A DNA stretch of 16,058 bases, taken from NCBI GenBank assembly GCA_046153695.1, contig JBJXEZ010000182.1, positions 1-16,058 of the forward strand, given 5' to 3'. The stretch comes from M3007 sp046153695 (GTDB lineage Bacteria > Bacteroidota > Bacteroidia > Chitinophagales > Saprospiraceae). Position numbers and translations under genes: made by a program. Of the stretch, positions 15,171 to 16,058 are shown piece by piece. Position 1 is the first letter of the stretch. Every line of letters begins with the position of its first letter. The notes beneath the pieces were generated by a model that saw nothing but the letters and a program-made list of their open reading frames with translations, did not search any database and was not told the origin of the DNA.

Positions 15171-15263
15171 AGGTTTCTGGTTAGAAGGTTGGAAGGTTTC
15201 TGGTTAGAAGGTTGCTGGTTCAACACAAATTTCTTCAACCAGAAACCTTCTAACCAGAAACCT
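15171..15263. repeat. intergenic direct and inverted repeats forming a strong hairpin
   Basis: AGGTTTCTGGTTAGAAGGTT occurs twice in direct orientation (15171-15190 and 15194-15213) and once as a perfect reverse complement (15244-15263). The second copy and the inverted copy form a 20-bp stem, extended inward by CTGGTT/AACCAG (15215-15220 and 15237-15242) across one mismatch, with a loop of about 16 bases. No T-run follows, so it is not a classic terminator, though it could stop or stabilise transcripts between the Spy-like gene and the receptor gene starting 24 bp later. Confidence 0.9.
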
Positions 15264-15287
15264 CCAAACCTTTCAACTTTGAATTTT

Positions 15288-16058
15288 ATGAAAAATATCG
15301 CCTATGTTGCTTTTCTATTGTTCAGCCATTTGGCTGACGCTCAATCGTTTTCCATCAAAGGCAAAGTTGTGGATGATGCTGGTGCTGCTGTGCCCGGTGC
15401 TACCGTGAGCCTTCAATATCCGTGGGGCGAGGCCGTAAAAGGTACTGCCAGCGGTGTGGATGGCTCGTTTACACTGGGTGGTATCAGTAAGGGAGGCTAC
15501 CGATTGGCTGTAACGGCTATGGGTTTCATCGCCCTGCGCCGGGAAGTGACCCTGACCAGTACCGACATCGTATTGGGAACCTTGACCCTGGAACCGGACC
15601 CTGTCGTGCTGAAAAACGTGGATGTATCTGCCACCGTGCCTATTGCCCAGCAAAAAGGCGACACCACCGAGTTCAACGCCAGCGCTGTGAAGGTGATGAA
15701 AGATGCCGATGCCTCGGAACTGATCGAAAAACTGCCCTCTGTGACCATGGAAAACGGAATACTTAAAGCACAGGGCGAGAATATCGGCCAGGTGCTGGTG
15801 GATGGCAAGCCGTTTTTCGGAAACGATGCCGCCGCCGCCTTGCGCAATCTGCCCGCAGAAGTCATTGACAAGGTGCAAATTTTTGACCAGCAAAGTGAAC
15901 AGGCACAGTTCACCGGCTTTCAGGATGGCAACACAACCAAGACCATCAATATCGTCACCAAAGCGGATATGCGCAGCGGACAGTTTGGAAAAATGTATGC
16001 CGGATACGGATACGATGACAAGTATCAGGGCGGCGGCAATATCAACTACTTCGACGGC
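15288..16058 (+). CDS. TonB-dependent-receptor-like outer-membrane beta-barrel protein, 3'-truncated
   Basis: The first 257 codons are visible; the frame is open to the window end. A signal peptide (MKNIAYVAFLLFSHLADAQ) is followed by a carboxypeptidase-regulatory-like beta-sandwich (residues ~20-105: FSIKGKVVDDAGAAVPGATVSL, GVDGSFTLGGISKGGYRLAV). A plug-like domain comes next: ASELIEKLPSVTMENGILKAQG, then VLVDGKPFFGNDAAAALRNLPAEVIDKVQIFD. The barrel begins near FGKMYAGYGYDDKYQGGG. The arrangement fits the Bacteroidota family of large outer-membrane beta-barrel receptors without a paired SusD. The ligand is unknown. Its start lies 24 bp after the hairpin repeat, and the Spy-like exported protein is just upstream on the same strand. 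Confidence 0.88.
   Translation, partial: MKNIAYVAFLLFSHLADAQSFSIKGKVVDDAGAAVPGATVSLQYPWGEAVKGTASGVDGSFTLGGISKGGYRLAVTAMGFIALRREVTLTSTDIVLGTLTLEPDPVVLKNVDVSATVPIAQQKGDTTEFNASAVKVMKDADASELIEKLPSVTMENGILKAQGENIGQVLVDGKPFFGNDAAAALRNLPAEVIDKVQIFDQQSEQAQFTGFQDGNTTKTINIVTKADMRSGQFGKMYAGYGYDDKYQGGGNINYFDG

Noticed and set aside
15171..15263. Rho-independent terminator for the Spy-like gene
   Set aside because: The stem is strong but no T-run follows it, and it is built of duplicated repeat units.

Overview
The window looks like a chromosomal segment of a Bacteroidota bacterium. A Saprospiria- or Chitinophagia-like lineage is an inference; no rRNA or other taxonomic marker is present. The phylum call rests on several features: a secreted protein with a type IX secretion C-terminal sorting domain, an outer-membrane receptor with an N-terminal carboxypeptidase-regulatory-like domain (only its start is in the window), a DUF3667-type zinc-ribbon membrane protein, a NusG-like (UpxY/RfaH-type) regulator, a MoxR ATPase, and starts with no clear Shine-Dalgarno sequence. 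No tRNA, rRNA, CRISPR array, prophage or complete insertion sequence was seen.

Layout, left to right. (1) Plus strand: the C-terminal part of an S9 prolyl-oligopeptidase-family peptidase, an 8-bp tandem minisatellite, and a GNAT acetyltransferase. (2) A NusG-like regulator on the minus strand overlaps the acetyltransferase tail to tail and is divergent from a MoxR AAA+ ATPase, which is followed by a DUF3667-like membrane protein. (3) A minus-strand block from about 9100 down to 4478: a cobalamin-binding-domain radical SAM protein and a lipoyl-less 2-oxoacid dehydrogenase E2 catalytic domain 20 bp apart, then a type IX-secreted protein, a small ORF that looks broken by a single frameshift, and a second GNAT acetyltransferase. 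(4) A plus-strand block: a fatty acid desaturase, a TMTC-like multi-membrane glycosyltransferase with TPR repeats, and, 9 bp later, a SpoIIM-family membrane protein with an extra C-terminal membrane half. (5) A repeat-rich gap (inverted-repeat element, C-tract), a small exported Spy/CpxP-like protein, a strong hairpin repeat, and the start of an outer-membrane beta-barrel receptor that runs off the right edge.

Most genes are envelope or housekeeping-accessory functions: membrane lipid unsaturation, protein glycosylation, export and outer-membrane assembly, and peptide breakdown. I do not see a clear, coherent new defence or biosynthetic system. The items most worth a second look are a roughly 19-bp repeat occurring three times (once across the stop codon of the radical SAM gene), the frameshifted small ORF, the two-part SpoIIM protein, and the hairpin and minisatellite repeats between genes.
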